DNA of 64,000 nucleotides, taken from Trueperaceae bacterium (GTDB taxonomy: Bacteria > Deinococcota > Deinococci > Deinococcales > Trueperaceae). The stretch spans positions 186,001-250,000 of the forward strand of contig DASVCN010000023.1 of the NCBI GenBank assembly GCA_036381595.1, given 5' to 3'. Under the pieces are notes generated by a model, which made no database searches, was not told the origin of the DNA, and was given only the letters and a program-made list of their open reading frames with translations. The position numbers and the translations under genes were made by a program. Positions 29,393 to 39,177 of this stretch are shown here, in pieces. Numbering within the stretch: position 1 is the stretch's first letter; each line of letters opens with the position of its first letter.

Positions 29393-30310
29393 GTGGATCT
29401 GATCGTCCTGCTTACCCTGGTGGCGTCGGCCCTCAGGGCGACCACGCCGCTGCTGCTCACGGCCTTGGGTGGCCTCTTCAGCGAACGCTCGGGCGTCATC
29501 AACATCGCGCTGGAGGGGATAATGCTCTTCGGCGCGGTTGCCGCCGCGGTCGTGGCCCAGCTGATCGAGGCGCAGTTCCCCGGACGGCCTCTGCCCTGGG
29601 CTCCCTGGGTCGGGCTGCTGGCGGCGATGGCAATCGGCGCCGCGGTCGCCTGGATCCACGCTGTCGTCTCCATCCGCTACAAAGCCGACCAGATCATCAG
29701 CGGCACGGCGATCAACCTGATGGCGATAGGCATCCCCGCCCTGGTCCTGATGGGTCTCTACGACAACACCACCGCCAGCGCTCCCATCCGCAACCGGCTG
29801 CCGGAGTGGGGAGCGGGCGTTTTCGAACTCAGTCCGCTCGTCTACCTGGCGTTCCTCCTGGTGCCGGTCGTGTGGTTCGTCGTCTTCCGCACCCCCTTCG
29901 GCTTGCGCCTCAGATCGGTGGGCGAGCACCCGGAAGCCGCCGACAGCCTGGGCGTGAACGTGCACAGGGTGCGCTACATCGGCGTCGTGCTCTCCGGAGT
30001 CCTCGGCGGCCTCGGAGGGGCCTACCTGTCGATAGGCAACTTCAACCAGTTCGTCTCCGAGATGTCGGCTGGACGCGGTTTCATCGCCCTGGCGGCGCTC
30101 ATCTTCGGCAAGTGGCACCCCCTGGGCGTGCTCGGCTCCACCCTCCTCTTCGGGGCGTTCGAAGCGGTCGCGACGGCGTTGGGCGGCGGGCAGATACTTC
30201 CCCCGACCCTGGTGCAGATGATCCCGTTCATCCTCACCATGCTGGTCCTGGCCGGCTTCATCGGCCGAGCTATCCCGGCCAAGGCGCTGGGCAAGCCGTA
30301 CGAGGGGTAA
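29393..30310 (+). CDS. ABC transporter permease, BMP/nucleoside-uptake type (YufQ-like)
   Basis: 305 aa, the usual length. Typical motifs are LGGLFSERSGVINIALEGIMLFGA near the start, YKADQIISGTAINLMAIG, RSVGEHPEAADSLGVNVHRVRYIGVVLSG (coupling loop) and AGRGFIALAALIFGKWHPLG. GTG 29393 follows the stop of the first permease by one base, so the two are coupled and form the heterodimeric channel. The malQ promoter lies shortly downstream. Substrate cannot be fixed from sequence; nucleosides are the best documented for this family. Confidence 0.9.
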   Translation: MDLIVLLTLVASALRATTPLLLTALGGLFSERSGVINIALEGIMLFGAVAAAVVAQLIEAQFPGRPLPWAPWVGLLAAMAIGAAVAWIHAVVSIRYKADQIISGTAINLMAIGIPALVLMGLYDNTTASAPIRNRLPEWGAGVFELSPLVYLAFLLVPVVWFVVFRTPFGLRLRSVGEHPEAADSLGVNVHRVRYIGVVLSGVLGGLGGAYLSIGNFNQFVSEMSAGRGFIALAALIFGKWHPLGVLGSTLLFGAFEAVATALGGGQILPPTLVQMIPFILTMLVLAGFIGRAIPAKALGKPYEG

Positions 30311-30405
30311 TCGTTGAGATTCAAGTCCTACTCGCGATATCCTCGTCCGACCTCCGGTACCATGCCTCCGGGCTTCCGGCTCGGGAGCTGCGGAGGTAGA
30401 TTCGT

Positions 30406-31965
30406 ATGGACATCGAGCGCAGTGCCGGCATCCTGCTGCACCCCACCTCGCTCCCCGGGCCTCATGGCGTAGGAGCGCTAGGGGACCAGGCTTTCCGTTG
30501 GGTCGACTTCCTCGAGGCGGCCGGGCAGCGTCTCTGGCAGGTGCTGCCGCTGGGCCCTACCGGCTACGGCGACAGCCCCTACCAGTCGTTCAGCGCTTTC
30601 GCCGGCAACCCCTACCTGATCGATCTCGATCGGCTTCGCGAGGAGGGCCTTCTCGCCGACGAAGATCTGGCCGAGGCGCCCGAGTTCCCCGATGCGCGGG
30701 TCGACTTCGGGGCGGTGATCCCGTTCAAGCTGGCGGCGCTGGAGCGGGCCTTCGTACGCTTCCAGGAAGCGGCCGAGCCGAGCCTGCGCGACGAGTTCAC
30801 CGAGTTCGTGCGGGAGCAGGGCTACTGGCTGGACGATTTCGCCCTGTTCATGGCGCTCAAGGAGTCGCACGGGGGACGTTCCTGGAACGAGTGGGAGGAG
30901 GGAGTCCGGCGTCGGGACCGTGCGTCGCTGAGCCATGCCCGGAAACAGCTCGGGGAGGCGGTCCGTCGTCACGAGGTGTGGCAGTTCCTCTTCTACCGTC
31001 AGTGGCTCGAGGTGAAGCGCTACGCCAACGAACGGGGGATCGCGATCATCGGCGACATCCCGATCTTCGTCTCGTTCGACTCCGCCGACACCTGGGCCAA
31101 TCCGCAACTGTTCCATCTGGACGAAGAGGGCAACGCCACGGTGATCGCCGGCGTGCCACCCGACTACTTCAGTGCCACCGGCCAGCGCTGGGGCAACCCC
31201 CTCTACCGCTGGCAGAGGATGGCTCAGCATGGTTTCCGCTGGTGGATCGACCGCTTCCGCTCCAGTCTCGAGTTCTTCGATCTGATCCGGGTCGACCACT
31301 TCCGGGGCTTCGAGGCCTACTGGGAGATCCCCGCGAGCGAGGCGACCGCGGTGAAGGGGCGTTGGGTGAGGGGTCCGGGTCAGGCCCTGTTCGACGCCCT
31401 AGCAGATGCGTTGGGGGATCTGCCGATCATCGCCGAGGACCTCGGTGTGATCACTCCCGAAGTCGAGCGCCTGCGCGACGAGAACGAACTGCCCGGGATG
31501 AAGGTGCTGCAATTCGCCTTCGCCGGTGACGCCAGCGACCCTTACCTGCCGCACAACTTCTCGCGACGCTCGGCGGTCTACACGGGGACCCACGACAACG
31601 ACACGACCTTGGGCTGGTATCTGAGCGCACCGGAGTCGGAGCGGGACATGGTGCGGCGCTACCTGGCACATGGCGACGAGGGGATCGTCTGGGAACTGAT
31701 CAGGTTGGCCACGGCGTCGGTCGCCGACATCGCCGTGGTGCCGCTCCAGGATGTGATGTCGCTGGGCGGCGAGGCACGGATGAACACGCCTGGGAAGGCA
31801 TCCGGCAACTGGGGGTGGCGCTTCCGGCCGGAGCAGCTCGAGCCGTGGATGGCGCCGCAACTCAGGGAGATGGCGACCCTCTACGGGCGGCTGGGGGCCG
31901 GCGAAGCTGCCGATACGCCGTACCGTCAGTCGGTGACGGAGAGCCGCGTCGAGGAAGGCAGTTGA
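30406..31965 (+). CDS. malQ: 4-alpha-glucanotransferase (amylomaltase)
   Basis: 519 aa, a GH77 enzyme that transfers alpha-1,4-glucan segments between maltodextrins. Hallmarks are GILLHPTSLPGPHGVGALG, WQVLPLGPTGYGDSPYQSFSAFAGNPYLIDLD, GDIPIFVSFDSADTWANPQLF, LIRVDHFRGFEAYWEIP (nucleophile Asp), IIAEDLGVITPEV (acid/base Glu) and TGTHDNDTTLGWY (third acidic residue). The ATG is preceded by GGAGGT. A -10-like TACCAT (30358-30363) gives a leader of about 36 nt. It stands alone; glycogen or maltodextrin genes are not nearby. Confidence 0.96.
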   Translation: MDIERSAGILLHPTSLPGPHGVGALGDQAFRWVDFLEAAGQRLWQVLPLGPTGYGDSPYQSFSAFAGNPYLIDLDRLREEGLLADEDLAEAPEFPDARVDFGAVIPFKLAALERAFVRFQEAAEPSLRDEFTEFVREQGYWLDDFALFMALKESHGGRSWNEWEEGVRRRDRASLSHARKQLGEAVRRHEVWQFLFYRQWLEVKRYANERGIAIIGDIPIFVSFDSADTWANPQLFHLDEEGNATVIAGVPPDYFSATGQRWGNPLYRWQRMAQHGFRWWIDRFRSSLEFFDLIRVDHFRGFEAYWEIPASEATAVKGRWVRGPGQALFDALADALGDLPIIAEDLGVITPEVERLRDENELPGMKVLQFAFAGDASDPYLPHNFSRRSAVYTGTHDNDTTLGWYLSAPESERDMVRRYLAHGDEGIVWELIRLATASVADIAVVPLQDVMSLGGEARMNTPGKASGNWGWRFRPEQLEPWMAPQLREMATLYGRLGAGEAADTPYRQSVTESRVEEGS

Positions 31966-32132
31966 GCCGACGGGGCGCCGGTTGCACCCGCCGCTGATCG
32001 GCCGCTCACGGCGCTTTGGCCACAGCTACCGGTCGGTCCTCTCGCTACAGATCCTCTGACGTCGACTGCTGGCCGCTAAGCTCGGTCGCTCTGAATCACT
32101 CCCTCGCCCCTGGCGACCCTTATCATTCGCCT

Positions 32133-32168
32133 ATGCCGCAACTCCCGGCAGAGCGTCGTGGCCGCTGA
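32133..32168 (+). CDS. Leaderless 11-codon upstream ORF overlapping the ABC exporter start
   Basis: TATCAT (32121-32126), six bases, then ATG 32133 opening MPQLPAERRGR and a TGA at 32166-32168. It overlaps the GTG of the ABC exporter (32158) by 11 bases. The exporter GTG has no clear Shine-Dalgarno sequence, so coupling by backward reinitiation is plausible. Weaker than the GTGA cases at 19885, 50661 and 59067. Confidence 0.35.
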   Translation: MPQLPAERRGR

Positions 32169-34002
32169 GGCGCAGACCCGGAAGCGTCGCCAGTTCTTCG
32201 CCAAGGTCTGGGGCGAAGCGCGTGAGCTCGTCTGGGCGCATCGGGGCAAGCTCGCTATCGGCCTCGTCCTGATGGTCGTCAATCGGCTCGCCGGCTTCGT
32301 GCTGCCGGGCAGTTCGAAGTTCCTGATCGACAACGTGATCGACAAGGGTCAGATCGATCTCCTGCTGCCGCTCGCCCTGGCTGTCGGAGGAGCGACTGTC
32401 GTCCAGGCAGGGACGACGTTCGCCCTCTCTCAGGTCGTCTCGGTCGCGGCTCAGGGCGCGATCATGGACATGCGCCGCCGGGTGCAGGAGCAGGTCACGC
32501 GCCTGCCCGTCCGCTTCTTCGACGGTACCCAGACCGGGGTGCTGATCTCGCGCATCATGAGCGACGCCGAGGGGATACGCAACCTGGTCGGGACCGGCAT
32601 CATCCAGCTCGTGGGTGGAGTGTTCACGGCCGTCCTGGCGCTGGGAGTGCTGATCTACCTGAACTGGCAGCTCACGGTCGCGATCGTGCTCTTCCTCGCG
32701 CTCTTCGGCGTCGTGATGTCGTTCGCTTTCGCCCGACTGCGCCCGGTCTTCAGGGAACGCGGCGAGATCAACGCCCAAGTCACCGGCCGTCTCGCCGAGA
32801 CGCTGGGTGGAATCCGTGTGGTGAAGGCGTACCGGATGGAGGAGCGCGAACAGCGCGTCTTCGGCGAGGGGGTCGCTCGGCTGTTCGCCAACATCCGCCG
32901 CTCGATCACGGGCATCTCGGCGATCACCGCCTTCTCGACTCTGATTGTCGGGCTCGTCGGCATGGTGATGATCCTGGTGGGCGGTCGTGCGATCTTCTCC
33001 GGCACGATGAGCCTTGGGGACCTGGTGATGTACGTGTTCTTCGTGGGTCTCCTCGCTCAACCGGTGATCCAGATCGCCAACATCGGCACCCAGATCAGCG
33101 AGGCGTTCGCCGGCCTCGACCGGATCAGGGAGTTGCTGCAGATGACCACCGAGGACGACGAGGACGACACGAAGTCGCCCGTCGGCCGGATCGACGGCGA
33201 GGTGGCGCTGACCGATGTGGAGTTCGCCTACGAGGCCGGTGCGCCGGTGCTCAAGAAAGTGTCGCTGAGGGCGCCGGCAGGCTCGACCACCGCTCTGGTA
33301 GGTTCCTCCGGCTCCGGGAAGAGCACCCTGGTCAGCCTGATCATGGCGTTCAACCGGCCCCAGCACGGCCTGGTCACCGTCGACGGACGGGATCTCGCCG
33401 AGCTGCGCCTGGGCGAGTACAGATCCCAACTCGGTGTCGTGCTGCAGGAGAACTTCCTCTTCGACGGGACGATCGCCGACAACATCCGCTTCGCGCGCCC
33501 GAACGCAAGTCGTGAAGAGGTAGAGGCAGCCGCCACCATCGCCAACGCCGACGGCTTCATCCGCTCCTTCCCCGACGGCTACGACAGCGTCGTAGGCGAG
33601 CGGGGGATCAAGCTCTCCGGTGGGCAGCGACAGCGGATCGCCATCGCCAGGGCGATCCTCGCCGATCCCAGGATCCTGATCCTCGACGAGGCGACCTCCA
33701 GCCTCGACAGCGAGAGCGAGGCCCTGATCCAGGAGGGCCTGAGGCGGCTGATGCAGGGGCGCACCACCTTCGTCATCGCCCACCGGCTCTCGACGATCAG
33801 GGACGCAGACCAGATCCTCGTGCTGGAGGATGGCGAGATCGTCGAGCGCGGCGAGCACGCCCAGCTGCTCGCCAAGGGCGGCCGATACCGGGAGTTGTAC
33901 GACAAGCAGTACTCGTGGGAGAAGAACCTGTTCGTCAACCCCGGGGAGGAGCTGCAGGGCGAGCCGGGTGCCGGAGTTGCCGGCGAGCCGAGGATTACTT
34001 GA
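32158..34002 (+). CDS. ABC exporter, fused membrane and ATPase domains (MsbA-like)
   Basis: 614 aa with a six-helix membrane domain (about 30-320) and a C-terminal ATPase domain: Walker A GSSGSGKS, Q loop VLQENFLFDGTI, signature LSGGQRQRIAIA, Walker B ILILDEATSSLD with the catalytic Glu, and the switch IAHRLST. All catalytic motifs are canonical, so it can work as a homodimer, unlike the pair at 35381-39033. MsbA-like exporters move lipids, drugs or peptides; the substrate is unknown. GTG start inside a short leaderless ORF. The C-terminus has a Gly/Glu/Pro-rich tail of ~25 residues. Confidence 0.92.
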   Translation: MAAEAQTRKRRQFFAKVWGEARELVWAHRGKLAIGLVLMVVNRLAGFVLPGSSKFLIDNVIDKGQIDLLLPLALAVGGATVVQAGTTFALSQVVSVAAQGAIMDMRRRVQEQVTRLPVRFFDGTQTGVLISRIMSDAEGIRNLVGTGIIQLVGGVFTAVLALGVLIYLNWQLTVAIVLFLALFGVVMSFAFARLRPVFRERGEINAQVTGRLAETLGGIRVVKAYRMEEREQRVFGEGVARLFANIRRSITGISAITAFSTLIVGLVGMVMILVGGRAIFSGTMSLGDLVMYVFFVGLLAQPVIQIANIGTQISEAFAGLDRIRELLQMTTEDDEDDTKSPVGRIDGEVALTDVEFAYEAGAPVLKKVSLRAPAGSTTALVGSSGSGKSTLVSLIMAFNRPQHGLVTVDGRDLAELRLGEYRSQLGVVLQENFLFDGTIADNIRFARPNASREEVEAAATIANADGFIRSFPDGYDSVVGERGIKLSGGQRQRIAIARAILADPRILILDEATSSLDSESEALIQEGLRRLMQGRTTFVIAHRLSTIRDADQILVLEDGEIVERGEHAQLLAKGGRYRELYDKQYSWEKNLFVNPGEELQGEPGAGVAGEPRIT

Positions 34003-34164
34003 CGGGAGAGACCTTCGGTAGCTCCCTCACTGTCGGGCCCCGCCATCATCGCCTGCAACGCGGCCAGCCTGATCGGCCCTGGCTTCCTCCTGGGCGTCCC
34101 CCTGAGCGGCACGGACTCCGGCTCACCACATCCTGGCGCAACGATCGTGGCGGCTGCCAGGCGC

Positions 34165-35349
34165 TTACGGTTTAGCAGGAGGCTGGTTTCGCGCTGGCAG
34201 CAGCAGCACCGATGCCGATCCAGCCAGTAGCGCCACGATCCCGCAGGCGATCACGCCGGCGTACCCGAAGAGCGGGAAGAGGAAACCGGGGAGGTACGCC
34301 CCCAAGCTGCCGCCCAGGTAGTAGAGGAGCAGGTAGAGGGCGTTAGCCCCGGCCCTGTCGCTTTCGGCCGAGGTGGCGACGTGCCCCACGGCCAGACCCT
34401 GGACCAGGAAGTTGCCGAAGCAGAGGACCAGCAGGCCGGCCAGCACCAGCGGAAGTCCGGGTGCCAACGTGAGGGCGTTGCCGGCGATGGTCAGGCCGAA
34501 GCCGATGGCCAGAGTGGCGCCGAGTCCGCTGACACGACTCAACGGCCCGGCGACGGTCGAGGAGAGGACGCCTGCGCTGTAGGTGATGTAGGTCAACCCG
34601 ATGAGGCTGCTGGTGAACTCGAATGGCGGCCTGCTAAGACGGAACGGCAGGTAGGTGAAGGTTGCCTGGAAGGCGAAGAAGAGGAAGAAGCCGATGAGCA
34701 GGCCGGCGACTATCTGGCGATTGCGGAAGTGACCGAGGGTGCCTGCGAGGGCTCCACGCAAGCTGCTCTCGCCGGAACCGGGCCTGAGCGGCCGGAGCCG
34801 GGCCCAGAGGGGCACCAGTAGCAGGTAGAGGGCCGCGCTCAGCAGGAAACCGTAGCGCCAGCCAACCAGGTCGGCGAAAGTACCCGACACGACCCTGCCC
34901 ATCATCCCGCCCGTGACCGTCGCCGCGATGTATAGGCCGGCGACCACGCGCATGGTGTGCACGGGCAGAGCGTCCGAGACGTAGGCGATGCCGACCGCCA
35001 GCAGCGAGGGGAGCAGGAGGCCCTGGGCAAGGCGGAAGCCGAGCAGCAGGGTGAAGGTAGGGGAGAGCGCCGCACCCAGGCTGACGGCCCCGAGGAGGAG
35101 GGAGCCGATCAGCAGGATGTTGCGCCTGCCGAAGCGGTCGGCCAGGACCCCCAGCAACGGGGAGGCGAGCGCGATCCCCAAGATCGTCACCGAGATGAGC
35201 AGAGCGGCTCTGCCGGCCTCGAGACCGAACTCGTCGGCAAGCAGAGGAAGGATCGGTTGCGGCAGGTAGAGGCCGGTGAAGGCCGCCAGGCCCGTGAGGT
35301 AGAGGGCGACCGCGCGGGCGCCGAACGGCGAGTGGTCCAGGCCCGTCAC
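34165..35349 (-). CDS. Major facilitator superfamily transporter (YnfM-like)
   Basis: 394 aa with twelve hydrophobic helices. The A-like motif GVLADRFGRRNILLIGSLLL follows helix 2, and GLYIAATVTGGMMGRVVSG follows helix 4, both typical of drug/arabinose-type MFS proteins such as YnfM. The start is GTG, 31 bases after the stop of the ABC gene at 35381, so it may be the last gene of the ABC pair's transcript. Substrate unknown. Alternative start codons are not obvious because upstream sequence is short. Confidence 0.88.
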   Translation of the reverse strand: MTGLDHSPFGARAVALYLTGLAAFTGLYLPQPILPLLADEFGLEAGRAALLISVTILGIALASPLLGVLADRFGRRNILLIGSLLLGAVSLGAALSPTFTLLLGFRLAQGLLLPSLLAVGIAYVSDALPVHTMRVVAGLYIAATVTGGMMGRVVSGTFADLVGWRYGFLLSAALYLLLVPLWARLRPLRPGSGESSLRGALAGTLGHFRNRQIVAGLLIGFFLFFAFQATFTYLPFRLSRPPFEFTSSLIGLTYITYSAGVLSSTVAGPLSRVSGLGATLAIGFGLTIAGNALTLAPGLPLVLAGLLVLCFGNFLVQGLAVGHVATSAESDRAGANALYLLLYYLGGSLGAYLPGFLFPLFGYAGVIACGIVALLAGSASVLLLPARNQPPAKP

Positions 35350-35380
35350 CCTGCCTGAGTGTCCCTGCCCACCGCCATGC

Positions 35381-37207
35381 TCAGCTCACCAGGCGCTTGT
35401 CGGGGTCGTAGTCGGGCGACTGGTGGCGGAAGTAGGTGTTGTAGAGCTCGGCGTAACTACCCCCCTGCTCCAGCAGCACCTCGTGCGTTCCCTCTTCGAC
35501 TATCTTCCCCTTGCGTAGCACCACGATCCGGTCGGCGGTGCGGATGGTCGATAGCCGATGGGCGATGACGATGGCGGTCCTGTCCTTCAGCACGAACTCG
35601 AGTCCCTCCTGGATCTGCGCCTCGGTCAACGGGTCCACGCTGGCGGTAGCCTCGTCGAGGATCAGAATGCGCGGGTCCTGAAGCAGTACCCGGGCCAGGG
35701 CAACGAGCTGGCGCTGCCCCATCGAGATCCCTCTGCCCCCTTCGCCCACCTCGCTGTCGAGCCCCTGGGGGAGCGAGTCGAGCCACTCCCCTCCGCCGAT
35801 GCTCCTCGCCGCTGCCACGACATCTTCGTCTCTGGCAGTGGGCGAACCGTAGCTGATGTTCTCCCGGACGGTGCCGGTGAACAGGAACGGCGTCTGCTGG
35901 ACGATGCCGAGGTGGCGCCGATAGCTGGCCAGGTCGAAACTGCGGATGTCGTTGCCGTCGATGAGCAGTTCACCTGCCTGGAACTCGTAGAAGCGCGCCA
36001 CCAACTTGCCCAGGCTCGACTTGCCGGCGCCGGTGTGACCCACGAGCGCCACCGTCTGGCGTGCGGGGATGACCATGTCGAACCCCTTCAGCACCTGCTC
36101 CTGCGCGGTGTAGCGGAAGTCCACACCGCGGAACTCGATCCGGCCCAGCAGGTCGTCCACCCTGCGGTCGTCGTCCTGCACCACCCGCGGCTCGGCGTCC
36201 ACCAGCGCGAAAACCCGCTCGCTGGCCGACAGGCCGAGCTGGAACTGCGACCAGAACGACGCGATGCTGGTGAGCGGGAACCAGAAGTAGGCGACGCTCT
36301 CGACGAAGAGGAACCACTGGCCGGCGCTGGTGTCGCCCTGCAGCACGCTGTGGCCACCGAAGTAGACGACCAGCGCGGTGCCTATGCCGGCGATGGTGGC
36401 GAGCACCGGGAAGATCCCGCTGAACACCAGACCCTGGTTCAGGTTGAGCCGGTAGGAGCGGCTGTTGATGTCCTCGAACTCCCCGAACAGCGCTCGTTCC
36501 TGACGGAACGCCTTGGCGACCGAGATACCGGTTACCGACTCCTGGATGTTGGAGTTGACGTCGGCCAGGGCGCGCCTGGCGTTGCGGGTGGTGTGGCGGG
36601 CGATGTGGCGGAAGGCCAGCGCCGCCGCGACGATCAGCGGGGCGATGGCGAGGGCGATGAGCGCCAGTTCGACGTCGATCCAGAAGAGGAGACCGACGAG
36701 GATGGCGACCTGCAGAACCTGCCCGACCAGGTTCAGAGTCAGGGTCACTACCGTGGCGAAGTCTTGCGTGTCCGAGGTCACTCGACTCACGATCTTGCCG
36801 GTCGGGAACTCGTCGTAGAACGACATGTCCCGCGCCATCACCGCATCGAAGGCGTCCCTTCGGAGGTTCAGCACCACGTTCCCCACCGCCCTCGCCGAGT
36901 AGCGCTGGCGGAAGAAGTTGAACGTCCAGGCCAGGGCTCCGGCCGCGAGCACCGCCAGCACGTAGGGCAACGCCCGCTGCCACAGCAGGCTCCCGGTCGC
37001 GCCGCTTCCCACGATCCGGTCGATGCCTCCGGCGAGCAGCACCGGCAGGGCGGCTCCGGTGATGGACGCGCACAGGATCGTCAGGCCCACGAACAGCATC
37101 ATCGGCAGGTAGGGTCCGAAGTAGCTGATGATGCGGACTACGAGCTGACGGTCGCTGTAGGTGCGGTCGTAGGCCTCTCCGCTGAGGCCGTCCATGAGAA
37201 AACCCAT
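35381..37207 (-). CDS. Heterodimeric ABC exporter subunit with intact catalytic Glu and degenerate signature
   Basis: 608 aa: membrane domain (about 25-335) plus ATPase domain. Walker A GHTGAGKS, Walker B ILILDEATASVD (canonical Glu), switch IAHRLST. The signature is ISMGQRQLVALA instead of LSGGQ. In asymmetric exporters (TM287/288, TmrAB) one of the two ATP sites is inactive and is built from a non-catalytic Walker B of one subunit and the altered signature of the other. This protein supplies the altered signature. It lies 35 bases after the partner gene. Confidence 0.92.
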   Translation of the reverse strand: MGFLMDGLSGEAYDRTYSDRQLVVRIISYFGPYLPMMLFVGLTILCASITGAALPVLLAGGIDRIVGSGATGSLLWQRALPYVLAVLAAGALAWTFNFFRQRYSARAVGNVVLNLRRDAFDAVMARDMSFYDEFPTGKIVSRVTSDTQDFATVVTLTLNLVGQVLQVAILVGLLFWIDVELALIALAIAPLIVAAALAFRHIARHTTRNARRALADVNSNIQESVTGISVAKAFRQERALFGEFEDINSRSYRLNLNQGLVFSGIFPVLATIAGIGTALVVYFGGHSVLQGDTSAGQWFLFVESVAYFWFPLTSIASFWSQFQLGLSASERVFALVDAEPRVVQDDDRRVDDLLGRIEFRGVDFRYTAQEQVLKGFDMVIPARQTVALVGHTGAGKSSLGKLVARFYEFQAGELLIDGNDIRSFDLASYRRHLGIVQQTPFLFTGTVRENISYGSPTARDEDVVAAARSIGGGEWLDSLPQGLDSEVGEGGRGISMGQRQLVALARVLLQDPRILILDEATASVDPLTEAQIQEGLEFVLKDRTAIVIAHRLSTIRTADRIVVLRKGKIVEEGTHEVLLEQGGSYAELYNTYFRHQSPDYDPDKRLVS

Positions 37208-37242
37208 CCACTACTCCCTGTCCCGGTGCAGACCCGGGTTCA

Positions 37243-39033
37243 CTAGTCGTACCTCGAGAAGATGCGGCGGTAGTGGTCGTTGCGTTCGAGCAGTTCGTAG
37301 TGGCCGCCCTGATCGACCAGCTCGCCACGCTCGAGCAGGAGGATCTTGTCGGCCTTGCGGATCTGGGAGAGGCGGTGGGTGATCATCAGCGTCGTCCTTC
37401 CCTCCAGTACCTTGTTGATCGCCTTCTGGATGGCGTCCTCGGTGGCGCTGTCGATGGCGCTTGTGCTGTCGTCGAGGATGAGTATGCGCGGATCGGTGAG
37501 TAGCGCCCGGGCGATGGCGAGCCGTTGCCTCTGCCCTCCCGAGAGGGTCACGCCTCGTTCGCCGATAACGGTGTCGTAACCGTCGCTGAAGCCCATGATG
37601 AACTCATGCGCCTGAGCCGCCTTCGCTGCGGCCACCACCTGCTCCCGGGTGGCGCCGGCCAGGCCGAAGGCGATGTTATCGGCGACGGTCCGGGAGAACA
37701 GGAAGATGTCCTGCTCGATCACCGATATCTGCTGCCGCAACGACTCCAGGTGCCAGTCTCGAACGTCGACGCCGTCGATCAGCACCCGGCCCTCGCTCGC
37801 GTCGTAGCCACGGTTCACGAGTTTCACGAGGGTACTCTTGCCGGAGCCCGTCTGACCGACGATAGCTATCGTCTCGCCTGGGCTGGCCGTGAACGACACG
37901 CCCTTCAGTGCCTCCCTGGCGTCGCTATCCTCGTAACGGAAGCTCACCTGGTCGAAGACGATCTCGCCCTGGACCTCCGCTCTGTGACCCGCCGGGTTCT
38001 CGTCCAGCTCGGTCTCCTCCTTCATCAGCTCGAGGATCCGCTCGGCCCCGGCCAGGCCCAGTTGCACGAGCGAGAACGAGAATATCGACAGGTCGGCGAG
38101 GCCACGCAGCGCGCTCACCAGGCCCACGTAAGCGACCAGCTCCCCGACGCTCAGAGCGCCGTGCGAGAGGAGCCAGAGTCCGTGAGCGAAGGCGCCGGCG
38201 AACATCACGCCGAAGAGCAGGAGCGGGAGGTAGCGAGCCTGTACCTCGCCCTGCCGCACGAAGTAGTCGCGGTAGGCGGCCGCGCTGGTGGTGAACTTCC
38301 CCTTCTCCCGCTCCTCCTGGGCCGCCGACTTGACCAGTTCGATCCCGGAGATGGTCTCGTTCAGACCGGCGTTCATCACCCCGAACTGGCGGCGCATGTT
38401 GCCGGCGACCGGGTTGAGCCTGGCCATGTAGTGGCGCAAGGCGAAGACGAAGGCGACTATGAACGCCAGAGGTGCGCTCAGCAGGCGCCAGTCGAGCAGC
38501 CCGATGTAGACGAGCGGAAGGAGCATGCCGAAGACGGTGTCGCCGATGAGGGCCACACCCGGGTTCATCATCCCGTTGAGCATGCGCACGTCGTTCGCCA
38601 CGCGCGCCATCACGTCGCCGACCCGCTGCCGGTTGTGGAACGTCTGGCTCTTGCCCAGCAGGCTCACGAACAGCTCTTCGCGGGCGTCGCGCTCGAGTCG
38701 CTGCCCCATCGTCTCGATCGAGAAGAACGCCGTCAGATCGAACACGACCCGCACGGCCAGGATGCCCAGCAGCAGGAGCATGATCGTGAACAACTTGCCG
38801 CCTTCAGGTTCCGGTTGGAGCACCAGATCGAAGGCGACGCCGGTCAGCCGAGGGACCGCGGCGAAGAGCGCCTGAGTGACGATGATCCCCAGGAGGAATC
38901 CGGTCGCCAGGAGCTTGTAGCGGGCTACATGAGAGAGGATCCAGCGAACCGGGGAACGCCTGTCGTACCGGTGGGCATCCTCGATCGTGAACTCGGCGTT
39001 GCCGACAGGCAGCCGGAGCGAACCGACGGTCAT
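37243..39033 (-). CDS. Heterodimeric ABC exporter subunit with Asp in place of the catalytic Glu
   Basis: 596 aa: membrane domain (about 35-330) plus ATPase domain. Walker A GQTGSGKS, signature LSGGQRQRLAIA, Walker B ILILDDSTSAID, where the catalytic Glu is Asp, and ITHRLSQ switch. Combined with the ISMGQ signature of the next gene this gives one degenerate and one active site, as in TM287/288-type exporters. ATG is preceded by GGAGGGGG. It is the first gene of a minus-strand unit that also includes 35381-37207 and perhaps the MFS gene. Multidrug or lipid export is the likely role. Confidence 0.92.
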   Translation of the reverse strand: MTVGSLRLPVGNAEFTIEDAHRYDRRSPVRWILSHVARYKLLATGFLLGIIVTQALFAAVPRLTGVAFDLVLQPEPEGGKLFTIMLLLLGILAVRVVFDLTAFFSIETMGQRLERDAREELFVSLLGKSQTFHNRQRVGDVMARVANDVRMLNGMMNPGVALIGDTVFGMLLPLVYIGLLDWRLLSAPLAFIVAFVFALRHYMARLNPVAGNMRRQFGVMNAGLNETISGIELVKSAAQEEREKGKFTTSAAAYRDYFVRQGEVQARYLPLLLFGVMFAGAFAHGLWLLSHGALSVGELVAYVGLVSALRGLADLSIFSFSLVQLGLAGAERILELMKEETELDENPAGHRAEVQGEIVFDQVSFRYEDSDAREALKGVSFTASPGETIAIVGQTGSGKSTLVKLVNRGYDASEGRVLIDGVDVRDWHLESLRQQISVIEQDIFLFSRTVADNIAFGLAGATREQVVAAAKAAQAHEFIMGFSDGYDTVIGERGVTLSGGQRQRLAIARALLTDPRILILDDSTSAIDSATEDAIQKAINKVLEGRTTLMITHRLSQIRKADKILLLERGELVDQGGHYELLERNDHYRRIFSRYD

Positions 39034-39177
39034 GGGCCCACCCCCTCCATCTCTGACTTCGTTCTGCGTTCCAAGACGATCACTCCTGCTGTTGGCTCAG
39101 TCGTCCAAGGGTCGAACCGGGCGGATGTCTCCGGCACCTAACGCCGAGGTCGACCAAGCGTTCCGGATTCTCTGTTT

